This document shows, piece by piece, positions 44,775 to 55,523 of a stretch of DNA of 64,000 nt. Position numbers and translations under genes: made by a program. The notes beneath the pieces are model-generated. The model did no database searches. It had not been told where the DNA came from and saw only the letters and a program-made list of their open reading frames with translations. This stretch comes from Elymus sibiricus (Eukaryota > Streptophyta > Magnoliopsida > Poales > Poaceae). Each line of letters begins with the position of its first letter. Position 1 is the first letter of the stretch. The DNA lies in NCBI GenBank assembly GCA_039707655.1, contig CM077667.1, positions 155,104,642-155,168,641 on the forward strand, given 5' to 3'.

Positions 44775-45333
44775 GCATTATCAATGGCTATTTATGGAAA
44801 GCCTCAAGCCACCTTACAAAGGTAGACTTGACTCTTGGGGGCGATGACGCTTCAAAGTTATTTCCACACTACATGAAGTCTCGAACAGTTGTAAACAATC
44901 TACATGGCACTTGGGGGCTAATGTATCAAACCGCAACAATTACAAGACCCGGCTATTTCACAGAAATAAATCGGCCCTTGGGGGCTACATGGTTTCAAGC
45001 TTACAAGACAAATGATTAATTCTTATGAAAGAATACCTGGCTAACTCAACGAGATAAGCCGACCCTTGGGGGCTAGATCAGCGTTCTGATTTCTACTCAA
45101 AGGATAAGTACTGACTCATTATGATCATAACGACTTGGTCCTTGGGGGCTACACACGCTTCTAGTATAAATATTTTGAAGAACCAGCTTACCATTTTCAT
45201 AATAAGCTGGTCCTTGGGGGATGAATACCGTATATAAATACAAGACAAAACAACAGGATTTTTACCTCATATTTCTCCTTGAGAGCATTGACTAAGCTAA
45301 TCTCAATTTCCCGGTTCTCAGCAGCCGGGCCAA

Positions 45334-45795
45334 CTATTGCTGGTAAACATCTTCAGCACCAAGTGTAGATAAATCTGGAAGTTCCAACTTGGCTTTTCCT
45401 TTGCCCATGTCCACTGGCTCATCCTTGGTTATAATTTTAGCCAAAGAGGTGGAGACAACAGGAGCTTGGAAGCTCTCCTTAACAATGACAACCTCCGGAG
45501 CACTCTCGTCAGCCGGAGGAAAGGGGTAATCGACATGAGCCGCTAGGCTAGAAGGATGAATCGGACTTGGTGGTGGTGAAGGTGGTTTTGTTGACACACC
45601 TTGGGGCTCCATTGGCGTATCCACAAAAACCGGCTCATCCGGTCTGGGCATCTCAACATTGGTTACCGGGTCAACCCTAGCCTCCGGATTATTTTCTCCA
45701 AAAGGGGCAACCTCGGTGGCTGTCTCTCCTGGTGGGGGGTTCGGGATGTCTTGGCTTGCAGCACCCGAAGATGACCCGGCAGCACGGTTCGACAA
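45334..45795 (-). pseudogene. Antisense gene, Pro/Glu-rich exon
   Basis: Open for 153 codons on the minus strand: MSNRAAGSSSGAASQDIPNP, PPGETATEVAPFGENNPEAR, MEPQGVSTKPPSPPPSPIHP and ITKDEPVDMGKGKAKLELPD. The composition (Pro, Ser, Glu) suggests a disordered middle domain. Continuation of the exon at its 3' side, with QQ at 45340, leads toward a donor that I cannot fix exactly. It lies in the expected order after the N-terminal exons. Confidence 0.5.
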
Positions 45796-46356
45796 GATAG
45801 CTTTGGCCCTATAAGTTGCTAGAAATCAAATATTATACTAGGGAAAAAGCAGTCTAAAGGTTAAATACATAAATTGATGCAAGTTCAGAAACTTACCCGC
45901 GATTGACGTTAAAAGCGGGAAGTTGTGTTCCAGTCGAGTCGCCCGAAGACGGTGAAGATTCCTGGTAAAGTGAATTTGAAGGGCTAAGAGGTTGTTTAAA
46001 GAGACCGGCTCTAGGATGAGAGTTGGTTGGACTATATGGCACCTCGACGTGTGGTTTGCGAGCCGGCGGTGCGTGAGACTAGCCGGGGGTCTAAATCGCC
46101 CGAATCACTTCGGGCCTTGCATTTTGATTGACCGGCGAATTGCGCTTTCTACAAAAGGAAATGGGGAGCTAAGTGAGCGTCTGGATGTGACAATTTAACC
46201 TTCCGGACGGTTTGCCTTGGTTTCCTTGGGACAAACATTTCTGAGGAACTGGAGGAAATTGGAATTACCTCAACTTCGCCGGCTTCACTGGACTCCGAGT
46301 CATCCTGAGAATAGCAAGTTCAATAAACAAATGATCAAAAGAGTCAAGTTTTACCT

Positions 46357-46456
46357 CAGACTCCGCCCTTGAAGACGACTCTTCAGTCGTTTCCTTCATT
46401 CGGCTTGAAGAAGGAGCATCAACCTCTGAAGAAGCCTTCCAGAAATCAGAGTTAGC
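46357..46456 (-). pseudogene. Antisense gene, small Ser-rich exon
   Basis: On the minus strand a TTTTTCTGCAG acceptor is followed by 100 bases reading ANSDFWKASSEVDAPSSSRM, KETTEESSSRAESE, then a GTAAAAC donor. The exact splice signals on both sides of an open Ser/Glu-rich stretch support a true exon of the antisense gene. Confidence 0.5.
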
Positions 46457-46559
46457 CTGCAGAAAAATAAGCCGGTTAATAAGCCTTGAACTGTACACAG
46501 AAGAAGAAGTGAAATTAATATTCAGATTTGCACAACACATACTGGGGGAACTGGATTCT

Positions 46560-47407
46560 TCAGGTTAAATGGGTCAGTCCGGTCAGTTTACACTTTTCTT
46601 TGGAGTGGGAAAAGAACTTCTTGGTTTGCTTATCAATAGTGGCATCCCTCAAGCTTTTCTTGCTGAAGCGTTGCACATCTCTGGACTCGCTAGAATAGTT
46701 GCACATTAAAGTACCCCTCACACTGACGGGTTGAATCCGCCAGGTTATCCAACACCGGACCAGATCGATCCCAGTGAGGCCGTTGGCATTGAGGGCTCTT
46801 AACCTTAGTAGCGCGGGGGCCAGCAGCGTCCTCTCTTTATCAGCTGGCCAACCCAGAAATTCAGTGACGCCAAGCCATTCAACTCTGAAACCCGGCAATG
46901 GGTTCTGGCCTTCGAGGGCAGTATTCTTACTATAAAACCAAGTTTTATTCCATCCTTTTGGATGAGTTGCCAACTTGGTTTCAGGGAAAAGACAATTCTT
47001 TCTCTTCTGCATCGAAACGCCACCTAGTTCCACACTAGCACCGTTCTTTGTTTCTGTCTGGCTATTAAGGTAGAAAATCTCTCTAAAAAGAGTCAAAGAC
47101 GTCTCGATCTGAAGGTATACTTCGCATAGCACTTGAAATTGGCATATGCTGGTCATTGAGTTGGGACCAATATCTTGAGGGCGAAGATTGAAAAAATGAC
47201 GGAGATCTCTGTAGAATTTAGACCCGGGTGGTTAGTAAAATAAAATACTTCTCCCACGTCAGGCTACGGGATGGGTTCTTCTTCAGGTGCTCGCCAACCT
47301 ATCTCAACTTGAGCCGGCAACAGGCCCTCACTTACAAAGTTCTCCAGGGTAAGGACCGACTCATGGGACCTGACCCAGCTGCAAGCCTTTTTAGTCTTGG
47401 GCGGCAT
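46560..47407 (-). pseudogene. Antisense ORF, N-terminal gypsy-type transposon protein region
   Basis: From the ATG at 47407-47405 the minus strand reads MPPKTKKACSWVRSHESVLT and ENFVRACCRLK, then a stop. A frame change leads to VGEVFYFTNHPG-like and RDLRHFFNLRPQDIGPNSMT sequence, then 198 open codons (47156-46560) with CEVYLQIETSLTLFREIFYL, GWNKTWFYSKN, WLGVTEFLGWPADKER and TGIDLVRCWITWRIQPV. I recognise this as the Pfam family called putative gypsy type transposon (Transposase_28). Its role is unknown. The start follows an acceptor (TATTGTAG at 47428), and the open part ends near the exon boundary at 46560. A frameshift near 47300 breaks this copy. Confidence 0.65.
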
Positions 47408-48092
47408 CGTGACTTTTTCAATCCAAACTACAATACGAAAAAGGGGAAGAAATGATAAGTCAACATTTGAGATGGTTTATAGCATAATAAACTGGTTTTG
47501 AATGAGAGCCAAAAAGGAAAAGGTGACTCAATTTCCCTCAAGACAAGCCGGCATTCAAGAACATGATATGGACTGGAGCTTTACATCAATGAACCAGGCG
47601 TTGTGCATTGAGTCGGCGAAATATTTAATTATCCAGTAATGAAAGTCAAGCCGACATTATCTAATATATGCATGACAATAAAAGGAAAATACTCTCTACA
47701 CTGCGGAGGAAACGAAACCGAAGATTCGCAAAGCTCTATAGGACGGTTATTCTAGATCTATTTCACAGAAAATAAAGTGCGGCAATCAAACTAGAACAAT
47801 GGTCACTAGAGAAGCATGGAAGCTCCAATTCTACGATGGTCATTCGAAGATAGGATGAATGATGAACACTAGTGAACACCGAAACCCTAATGGGGAAATA
47901 TACATACCAGATCTGGTTGAAGAAAGAGATGGGGTTGGCCGTGTGTTTTCCGGCGATGGTGAGAAGGGTCCGGTGGCGTAGGCAGCACGTCTTGAAGGTC
48001 CCGTCGTCGTCCTCGAGCTCCGGCAGGCTTCAGCTATGAAGAGGGGCGCGAGGAAGAAGAAGTATGGAAAGAGGATGAAAGTGTCTGGTTGG

Positions 48093-48103
48093 CCTATTTA
48101 TAA
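48093..48103 (-). promoter_or_regulatory. TATA box of the antisense gene
   Basis: Minus-strand TTATAAATAGG lies about 35 bases before a GC-rich exon and 350 bases inside the 3' LTR border, separate from the LTR promoter. It gives the antisense gene its own promoter. Confidence 0.5.
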
Positions 48104-48436
48104 GTAGGTATAAAAGGTGAAACGGCGCCGTGAGAAACGGAACGGGCGTGGTAAAATTGTGGCTGAGGTTATGCCTAGATTTTTGCACCAGTCCGGATTT
48201 GGTGGTGTTTTCAAAAAAGATTCGCTATGATGGCTTTGAACGGCAATGGTCAGCAAGATGACGTCATGAAGGTATTGGCTGAAAGATACTAAGTATTAGC
48301 AACAGGGAGATGACCCGACATAATATAGACCTGGATGAAAGCTTCCAACATATAAAAGCAAAGAATTGCCGGCTTATAAAGTGATCTTAGATTCGAAATT
48401 CCAACACTCAAAATGGAGTTAGCATGGATAAATCCA

Positions 48437-48454
48437 AACTAAACAGGGGGCTAA
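48437..48454 (+). promoter_or_regulatory. Polypurine tract candidate of the gypsy element
   Basis: AACTAAACAGGGGGCTAA directly precedes the 3' LTR; the AGGGGG core is the likely plus-strand primer. Confidence 0.55.
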
Positions 48455-48993
48455 TGTTGGGGATATACCCCACGGGTATAACTTGCCTAATTTGTGACAC
48501 GGATTCTACTAAGGCGGACCACAAGGAAGAAGCCCATAAGTAGTGCGAGGCCCAGCGGGCGGCTCATCCCGTTGGGCCGACTCGATAACGTCGTTTGGAG
48601 AACCGGCTTAAACATGAAGATATGGAAAGTTCTATTTTCCTTGAGGAGCAAGGGAAGGAGGAGTTAAATTAGGTCACGGGTTGTCTTACGACCCGGACTG
48701 AGTTGTAAACTCAAGGCCTCCACCTATATATAAAGGGGAGCCCTTGAGTTAGAAAGATCAAGTAAGAAATAAGCAAACCCTCGAGAGCTAGGTTAGCGAT
48801 TCCGCATCCTTATAATCGAGATCATCATCAATATACAGAAAGCAGGACGTAGGCTATTATCTCCATAGGAGGGGACGAACCTGGGTAAACTCGTCTCTCG
48901 TTCCCAATCAACCCCTTTGAGTCGCCACCTAGCGACGATGGCCTCACACTCAAGTTCTCCTATGAGAACATCTGCCGTGACAAAACCACGACA
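48455..48993 (+). repeat. 3' LTR of the gypsy element
   Basis: 539 bases, collinear with 19620-20158 with 28 substitutions counted by eye and no gaps. It ends CACGACA and is followed by CCTTG at 48994-48998, the right copy of the target duplication. Confidence 0.85.
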
Positions 48994-48998
48994 CCTTG

Positions 48999-50364
48999 TG
49001 TTCGATCAAACGTCACTTCGTAACTGGGTGATCATAAAGGTGCTCTACAGGTATCTCCGAAGGTGTCTGTTGGGTTGGCATGGATCGAGACTGGGATTTG
49101 TCACTCCGTGGGATGGAGAGATATCTCTAGGCCCTCTCGGTAATACAACATCGTAAAGAGCTTGAAAGCAATGCGGCTAATGAGTTATAAACGGGATCTT
49201 GTACTACATAACAAGTAATGAGACTTGACTATAACGAGATTGAACTAGGTATGGAGATACCGACTATCGATTCTCGGGCAAGTAACATATCGCTCGACAA
49301 AGGGAATTGCATACATGATTAACTGAATCCTTGACACCGTGGTTCAACCGATGGAAGATCTTCATGGAATATGTAGGAATAAATATGGGCATCCAGATCG
49401 CGCTATTGGTTATTGACCAGAGAGATGTCTCGGTCATGTCTACATGATTCTCAAACCTGTAGGGTCCGCACGCTTAACGTTCGATGATGTTAGAGTAGTA
49501 TTGGGATAGGTATGTTGGAGAACGAATGTTGTTAGGAGTCCCGAATGAGATCTCGGACATCACGAGGAGTTTCGTAATGGTTCGGAGGTAAAGATTTATA
49601 TATGGGATGCCCTATTTTGGTTGCCAGAAAAGTTTCGGGATTTTTCGGTATTGTACCGGGAGTAGCGAAAGGGGTCCGGGGTCCACCGGGGGGTCCACCT
49701 GCCCCGGGGGACACATGGGATGTAGAGGGAGGTGCACCAGACGATGGTGGTCTGGGCGCCCCTCCCCCAAGGCCCATGCGCCCTAGGGCCTATGGGGAAA
49801 CCCTAGAAGAGGGCGCCCCCTTGCTTGGGGGCTACTCCACCCCCTAGGGGCCGCTACCCCCTCCTTGGAGGAGGGGCAAATGGGGCTGCGCACCTCCCCC
49901 TTGCTCCCATAAATAGAGGAGGGGTGGGAGGGATGCAACACACCAATTTATCCCTCTCTTGCGGCTGCCCCTATCCCATCTCTCCAGTTCTCCCTCGTGT
50001 GATGTCCCGGTAGCGCTCGGTGAAGACCCGGCGACACTGTACCACCACCATCTCCACCACACTGTCGTGCTGGTCAAAATCCCATCTACTTCTCCTCCCT
50101 CGCTTTGTAGATCAATAAGGAGGAGACGTCACCGAGCCGCACGTGTGTTGAATGCGGAGGTGTCGTCCATTCAGCGCTGGATTAGATTGGATCGCGATTG
50201 GATCGTGAAGAGTACGACTACATCAACCGTGTGATATACGCTTCCGCTTAAAGGTCTATGAGTGTACATAGACACACTCTCCCCTATCATTGCTATGCAT
50301 CTCATAGATTAGATCTTGGGTGTTTCGTAGAAAATATTTTGATTTTCATGCTACGTTCCCATTA
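48999..50364 (+). mobile_element. Angela/BARE-type solo LTR, right part
   Basis: Resumes after the gypsy insertion with TGTTCGATCAAACGTCAC, matching TGTGTATCAAACGTCGC of the complete LTR, and runs to CGTTCCCATTA (family end CGTTCCCCAACA, degraded). GGAGT follows at 50365-50369. A TATA-like CATAAATAG lies near 49907-49915. Open frames in the GC-rich part (49532-49850, both strands) are LTR sequence, not genes. Confidence 0.85.
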
Positions 50365-51179
50365 GGAGTAACATGTAAGAAGCTCCCTTCCTTGTAAGGC
50401 TAGATTTTTGTTTTTCATTTGAATGTTGGACTATAAGCAACCCCAACATTGTTGCCCTCCCATTATCCAAGCCTATTTGAGACCATCCACCTTGTGTAAT
50501 TCAAATTGACACTAGCATCCCAAAGTAAAAAAATGTTTAGATTTGAGAATTTTTGGCTGGACCATCTTGGTTTTAAAGAAGTGATTACAAATATATGGTA
50601 TCAAGAAATTCAAGAACATGGTAGTGCAAAAATCATAATTGTTAAGTTCAAAATACTCAGGCAAAGGGTTTGAAGCTCTAATATGTCCCATCTGAAAGGG
50701 GGCATCAGTGTAACAAATGAGATCATTGCCGTTGGGATACAATTGAGGAATACTTAACATTGTTGAATGGAATTGTAGATTGATTGCAACAGATCACCTT
50801 CTTAAAAGACTACTAGAAACAAAGAACCACTATCAGATCGATGAAACTTGGTGATGAAAATTCAAAGTTTTTTGTTCGAAAGTCATTATTAAATAGAGAA
50901 ATAATCACATTGTCCTGATGCAAGACAAAGTGAGGGAAGAGCACCATGAGCACCTACCCAAAGTTTCTTTACTATGGAGATCATTCAGAACAGACTTGGT
51001 AACACCACTACCAGCAATAGTCTTTTTTAACTCAATTGTCTGATTAATAGGAACGACAACATGCAATGCTTTGAAGAAAATTTGTTAGAAAAGGATATTC
51101 ATGTTGTGGTCATGTGAAGGCCAAGTAACAAAGCTTCTGGACCTAATGGGCTTTCACTAAATCTTGCTGGAGTATAATT

Positions 51180-52300
51180 TGTAAGGACATCTACACGTTG
51201 ATTGGTGATTTTTTTCATGGCAGAATCAATATACAGAGCATCAATGCTTCCTTCAGCCTTTTGATTTCCAAGAAAGACACCCCTCTCACTAGAAGTGATC
51301 TTAGGTCCATCTCCTTTTTTAACTACACCATCAAGATAATTACCAAACTTCAAGCCAAAATACTACAAAATGTCATTCCTCAAGTTGCCCAATTGAATCA
51401 ATGTGAATTTCTTAAGAGCATAACTACTCAAGATTACCTTGCTTGGTCCTTTTGAATATTTGCACTAGTGCCACCATTCCAAGAAACAAATTATGGTGCG
51501 TAAATTAGATTTTGAAAATCTTTTGACCACATTGGGCATCAAACAATATATCCTTAACATACTACATGCAAGAGGCTTTGGTACCAGCTAGATACTTTGG
51601 ATGAAAATGATCTTCTACTCTGAAACTTCCTTTGTTCTTTTAAATGGTGTCTCTGGAAAGCAATTCCAGTGTAAGAGAGGAGTTAGGCAAGATAATCCTC
51701 TTTCACCTCTGCCTTTTATGCTAGTGGCTTATCTTCTCCAGTCTGCATTCAATGAAGCCATGAATACCAGCTAAATCAAGGTCCTCTGCTAGCAAACTCT
51801 TGTCATGACTTCCCCATCATCCAATATGATGATGACACCATTTTCATTTTGCATGGTGAGGAAGCACAACTTTCACAGACATAAATCTTATTTTACATTT
51901 TGCTGCTCACACTAGACTTAAGGTGAATTATAATAAATATGTGATGATCCCTGTAAATGTTCTTGAAGAAAAATGATCAGATTGGTCTCAATTCTAGGAT
52001 GTCAACATTGTTATTTATCTTTTACCTATATGGGGTTGCCAACATGTCTCAACAAACTAAGAATTGAAGACTTCACCCCTTTTATGCAAAGGATTTAAAG
52101 AAGACTTGCTGGTTGTTCAACTTTCCTCTCATATGATGGAAGAATTCTTCTCATTAATTCTATTTTATCTTCAATCACTACCTTTTTCAGGTGCGCCCTT
52201 GCATTGCCATTTATTTTAGCAACCTGATCAATACATATTTAAGACACTGCCCATCAAGAAAATTCGGTATGAAAGACAGAGAGACTACTTTGATTGCATA
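51180..52300 (+). pseudogene. LINE reverse transcriptase
   Basis: Blocks recognised across several frames: IGDFFHGRINIQSINASF and LISKKDTPLTRSDLRSIS (51200-51320), YTIKIITKLQAKILQNVIPQ, QDYLAWSF then YLH, KLDFEN (LDFEKAFD in intact copies), SSVLLNGV-like and GKQFQCKRGVRQ (51654-51693), and QYDDDTI at 51822-51842, replacing the usual QYADDT. The enzyme would prime reverse transcription on nicked chromosomal DNA. The loss of the FEKAFD aspartate and the many stops make this copy inactive. Confidence 0.75.
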
Positions 52301-52803
52301 GAAGAAACTTTGAAAACCCAAGCATCAAGGAGGATTAGGCATCTTGGATATTGATACTCACAACAAAGCTTTTCTTAAGAATTTAAACAATTTCTTTAAC
52401 AAGAGAAATATTCCATGTGTCAAACTCATTTGGGAATAATTATATAGCTATTATCCCCCAATGGATAAGCTTGAAGGTAGTTTCTGGTGAAATATTCAGT
52501 CGGTGCACATTTACAAAGAATTTGCATCATGTACCTTTGGGTAGGGAAATACAATTATGTTATGGTACTTTTAATGGAGAGAGAACCCTCTAACTTAGAA
52601 ATTTACTAAGCTAAACTCGTATGCAATCAACGACAATAATCAGTGGCTAATTTTACAGCTCAAGAAGATTGGATCCAACACTTTCAGATACCTCTCTCCA
52701 TAGAAGCCTATGATCAATTCCTTTTGCTCCACAATCTAATAAGGCATGTCAAGAACACAAAGACAACTAGCACATTCGAGGCAATTCAAGCAAATAGTAT
52801 TCC

Positions 52804-53290
52804 ATGAAAATGTATGGATCAATGAACATGCCTCTCATTTGCCAAGGTGTTAGCAACCTCAAGCACAAAATATTTTTGTGGCTTGCTCCACATGACATAA
52901 TTAATACTAGGGCATTGTTAAAAAGAGAAGGATTTCACATGAATAATTACCCCTACTCTCTTTGCAACTTAGCCACTGAAAAACTCTGATGCACCTTCTT
53001 TGGGATTGCAACTTGTCTCATAGTTGTTGCAAGATCCTTATTCCAAATAGAAAGAGAGAACGTTATGTAAGATATATATTGTTAACGGAAGTGTTGCCTA
53101 AATCTATAAGCATGGAAATCATTATCCTTGGTCCTCGAATATATGGTTCCAAAGGAATAGGCAAATTTCTAGGAACGCTAATCCTTCCACTCGGTCTTGA
53201 AGACACTCCTTCAAAGAAGATGTACAACTGGTTTTTCACGGGATTGGGGACAAGCATGTTTCTTGCTTCTAAGTTTTCTTTGACATGAGT
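52804..53290 (+). pseudogene. LINE zinc-binding (zf-RVT) C-terminal region
   Basis: 52804-52989 reads LKHKIFLWLAPHDIINTRAL, LKREGFHMNNYPYSLCNL; 52989-53288 reads MHLLWDCNLSHSCCKILIPN and later a NRQ/FRNA-like region in another frame. The pattern K.K.F.WLL..D.LNTR.LL.R, C.LC and H.L..C..S is the zf-RVT domain at the end of plant LINE polyproteins. Two frames are needed, so a frameshift lies near 52985. Confidence 0.7.
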
Positions 53291-53420
53291 TTTTGTTAAT
53301 TTACTTTCTATGTTTCCAAGAGTTGGGATTGACTAGGTAAACTCATGGAGTCTCTGTTTAGATACTTTTTATTTTTTCTTTGTTTTTCATCACCTTTGTA
53401 TCGTACTTTATACTACGGAT

Positions 53421-54639
53421 GCAAATTTACTATAGACCAATCTTTCTATGGTTTTGGGCCTAAAAACATAGACACTAGTAAAACGTGTCTTGGCGCAATG
53501 GGGGTTGGACTAGTTTTGCATGCCCTGTTTGGACAACAAGTGGTACGAGTTGTCTAGGTATAAATTTTGCTAGACTCACATCATCGATCATGGTTGTGGG
53601 TGGATAACCAATGTATGACTAACTATGGAGAATTTTGTTTAGTCTCACATCGGTTATGTGAGCGCAAGGTATAGAGCACAAAACACTTTTAGTTAGTCTT
53701 GTAGATCGAGAAGGCCTAGGCCTCATATAAGACTTTGTTGCTATGTGGTTGGGCCTAGATGAGTGGATTGGGACCTATAATGGGCCCATGCAATGACGGT
53801 TGTGCGTTGGTTTAGCAGTCCTTAGATTGCATAACATGCATGCACATACATTCCATGCATAAGATCTCATAATCTACTATATACATAGTATCTGAATGGA
53901 TTGCAAGTCTATGTATAAGGATGGTACAAAGAAGAGAGATAACATGCCAAGAAAAAATGAGTGGGTTTGTGGCGACTTATAGGGGAAAGGTGAGAGTGCC
54001 CTTTCTTATCAAACGAGTCGTATAAAATTGTTTTGAAGTTCAATACCGACCAGACAGAGCATGCCAAGAGGACATAAAAGAAACAAAGGGGATAAAGTTT
54101 GATTGTCGCGACGGTTCGATGAATGTACAGAACAAGGAAAGACGTTTGCCTCCATTTCAAAAAAAAAAATTGATTTATACAAGAAAGAAAGTGTGTAGTG
54201 TTGTGAGCGTTGTCATGTGTGACGTAGTATATGAAGTACTCGTGTCGTAAACTAGTCTTATCTGAACGAATCACGTGCGTTTTTTTAGATTTTTTTTGTA
54301 AGGAAGTGCTAGAAAAACAAAAAATTTACAAGAAACCATCTAAAACTAGAGATTGAAAAAATAGGAAACATTAAGAAAATATTGTGTGAAGGGAGAGGGG
54401 TGGAAATGGAAATTAAAACAAAATCAAATAATATTAAAGAATAGAATTATGAAATTTAGAATAAAACAATATTTTAGACAAAATAGATAAAATATTATGG
54501 AAAACCCGAGAAATGATTCATAAAAGTGAAATCTTTTAAAAAACTTATATTTAGGAATGGAGAGAGTAAAGGTTAAGAGACAAAACCTAGATAGATTTGG
54601 ATAATAGCTGAGCAACGGAATGGATGGCGTTTTGCTTAA
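53421..54639. other. Intergenic stretch with snRNA-promoter-like motif, no gene
   Basis: Contains GTCTCACATCGG at about 53642, one mismatch from the plant snRNA upstream element RTCCCACATCG, and TATA-like GGTATAGAG about 25 bases later, but no U1, U2, U3, U5, U6 or 7SL body follows. The rest is AT-rich, including a run of A near 54161-54171. Confidence 0.4.
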
Positions 54640-55130
54640 CTTAGTCGCTTGGCGACGTACGTACAACGGTTCGCTTTCCCCATGGCCTTATCCCTCGCCG
54701 ACGGTCGAACTGGCCCGTGAGGCGTGACAAGGTCATGGCTACGGAACTTTCCCCAATCAATGAAGCACCCGCAGCAGGCTCAGCAAATACGGTGCCAGTA
54801 CATGCCCATCTTTCAACAGGCAAGAACACGGAGGCGACAGAAAAAGACCGCGACGTACGCGCCGATCCCCGTCAGGACAAGGACGTGTGCTGAGCGGCCG
54901 GGACCGATACGGTTCTACCTCCACGCGCGGGCGCGGAGGCGCGTCGGGTAGACAAAACGGCGGGCGGCATGCGCGTCGCGCGCCACCAGAAATTATCGCG
55001 CGACCGACAGGTTTGGGCGGGGGCGTCTCCGGTTTTATGTGCGCACACAGACATGGCGGTGTCATTTTCCTCTTGTAACGTTTTTGGATCTTGGGCACTC
55101 GGGAATCTTTCGTTTTCGTGCCCTGCCACG
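54640..55130. other. CpG-rich stretch with a short open frame
   Basis: GC and CpG content is far above the flanks from about 54640 to 55070. A 52-codon plus-strand frame starts at the ATG at 54735 (MATELSPINEAPAAGSANTV) and stops at TGA 54891-54893; longer minus-strand frames also exist, as expected in GC-rich DNA. I recognise no protein. It may be a decayed promoter and first exon or a captured gene piece. Confidence 0.3.
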
Positions 55131-55523
55131 CCCCGTTTTACGGTGCACCGTGCACCGGCAGATAATTTTGGAGTACATGTAAACCGGGATGGCTGGTTAT
55201 GTAGGCATTGTTTGTTGTAAGATTGTTGGTTATGGGAACCTGGAAAAGGACGTAGACTGGTTTTGGTACGAACAAAGAAAATGTGTGCTCCCGCTCAAAA
55301 AAGGATATGTGTGCTCCTGGCCTCCACCATCATTAGCGGTTGACCACACATGAATTCGCGTTCTACGGACAATCAATGTCCTGGTTCATGGAACGTTCGA
55401 TTTGCCTTGCTTAAAAATCGGATGTCACATTTTTAACTTACCAAAAAGGATTCCTTGCTCCGTTCCTTCCGTTCCCGCCCTGCAAAAAAACTCTCAAGAG
55501 CTAGTGTTGCTGTTGTGGCATAA

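Larger units (their letters stand above)
43534..48454 (-). other. Antisense gene region of the gypsy element
   Basis: Plus-strand coding ends before 26691, but here the minus strand carries a TATA box (48093-48103), a GC-rich first exon (about 48070-47908), a 480-base GT-AG intron (47428-47907), an ATG (47407-47405) and several further exon-like frames down to 43844. This matches the extra antisense ORF known between pol and the 3' LTR in some Tat-type elements such as maize Grande. The order of frames and the splice sites argue for one multi-exon gene. Parts are broken in this copy. Individual pieces are listed separately. Confidence 0.6.
19620..48993 (+). mobile_element. Ty3/gypsy retrotransposon, Tat-like, with nested insertion
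   Basis: Two LTRs of exactly 539 bases (19620-20158 and 48455-48993) start TGTTGGGGATATACCCC and are flanked by CCTTG (19615-19619 and 48994-48998). The primer binding site follows the 5' LTR. Gag, protease, reverse transcriptase, RNase H, a second RNase H and integrase lie at 20247-26690, and an antisense gene at about 43840-48100. Without the nested 27401-43533 segment the element is about 13.2 kb, typical of the Tat lineage, whose marks are the second RNase H and extra ORFs. Comparing LTRs by eye I count 28 substitutions and no length difference (5.2 percent). The family could be Fatima or Sumana, not verified. Confidence 0.85.
50370..53420 (+). mobile_element. LINE, 3' segment (continuation of 15300-19232)
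   Basis: Starts with AACATG encoding NM, which continues FTWS at 19232 exactly in frame once the insertion and one GGAGT copy are removed. In order: rest of endonuclease (EAPFLVRLD, 50377-50403), FRFENFWLDHLGFKEV region (50539-50590), reverse transcriptase (51190-52300), thumb/linker and zinc-binding zf-RVT region (52810-53290), then a T-rich stretch and no clear poly(A). The 3' border at about 53420 is a guess. Stops and frameshifts are frequent. Confidence 0.75.

Noticed and set aside
49532..50234. Open frames of 77-91 codons
   Set aside because: Part of the Angela-type solo LTR.
19233..50364. A single 31-kb copia element with two LTRs
   Set aside because: The two ends are different parts of one LTR, so it is a solo LTR with a gypsy element inside.
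54161..54171. A run as the tail of a processed pseudogene
   Set aside because: No coding sequence or target duplication adjacent to it.
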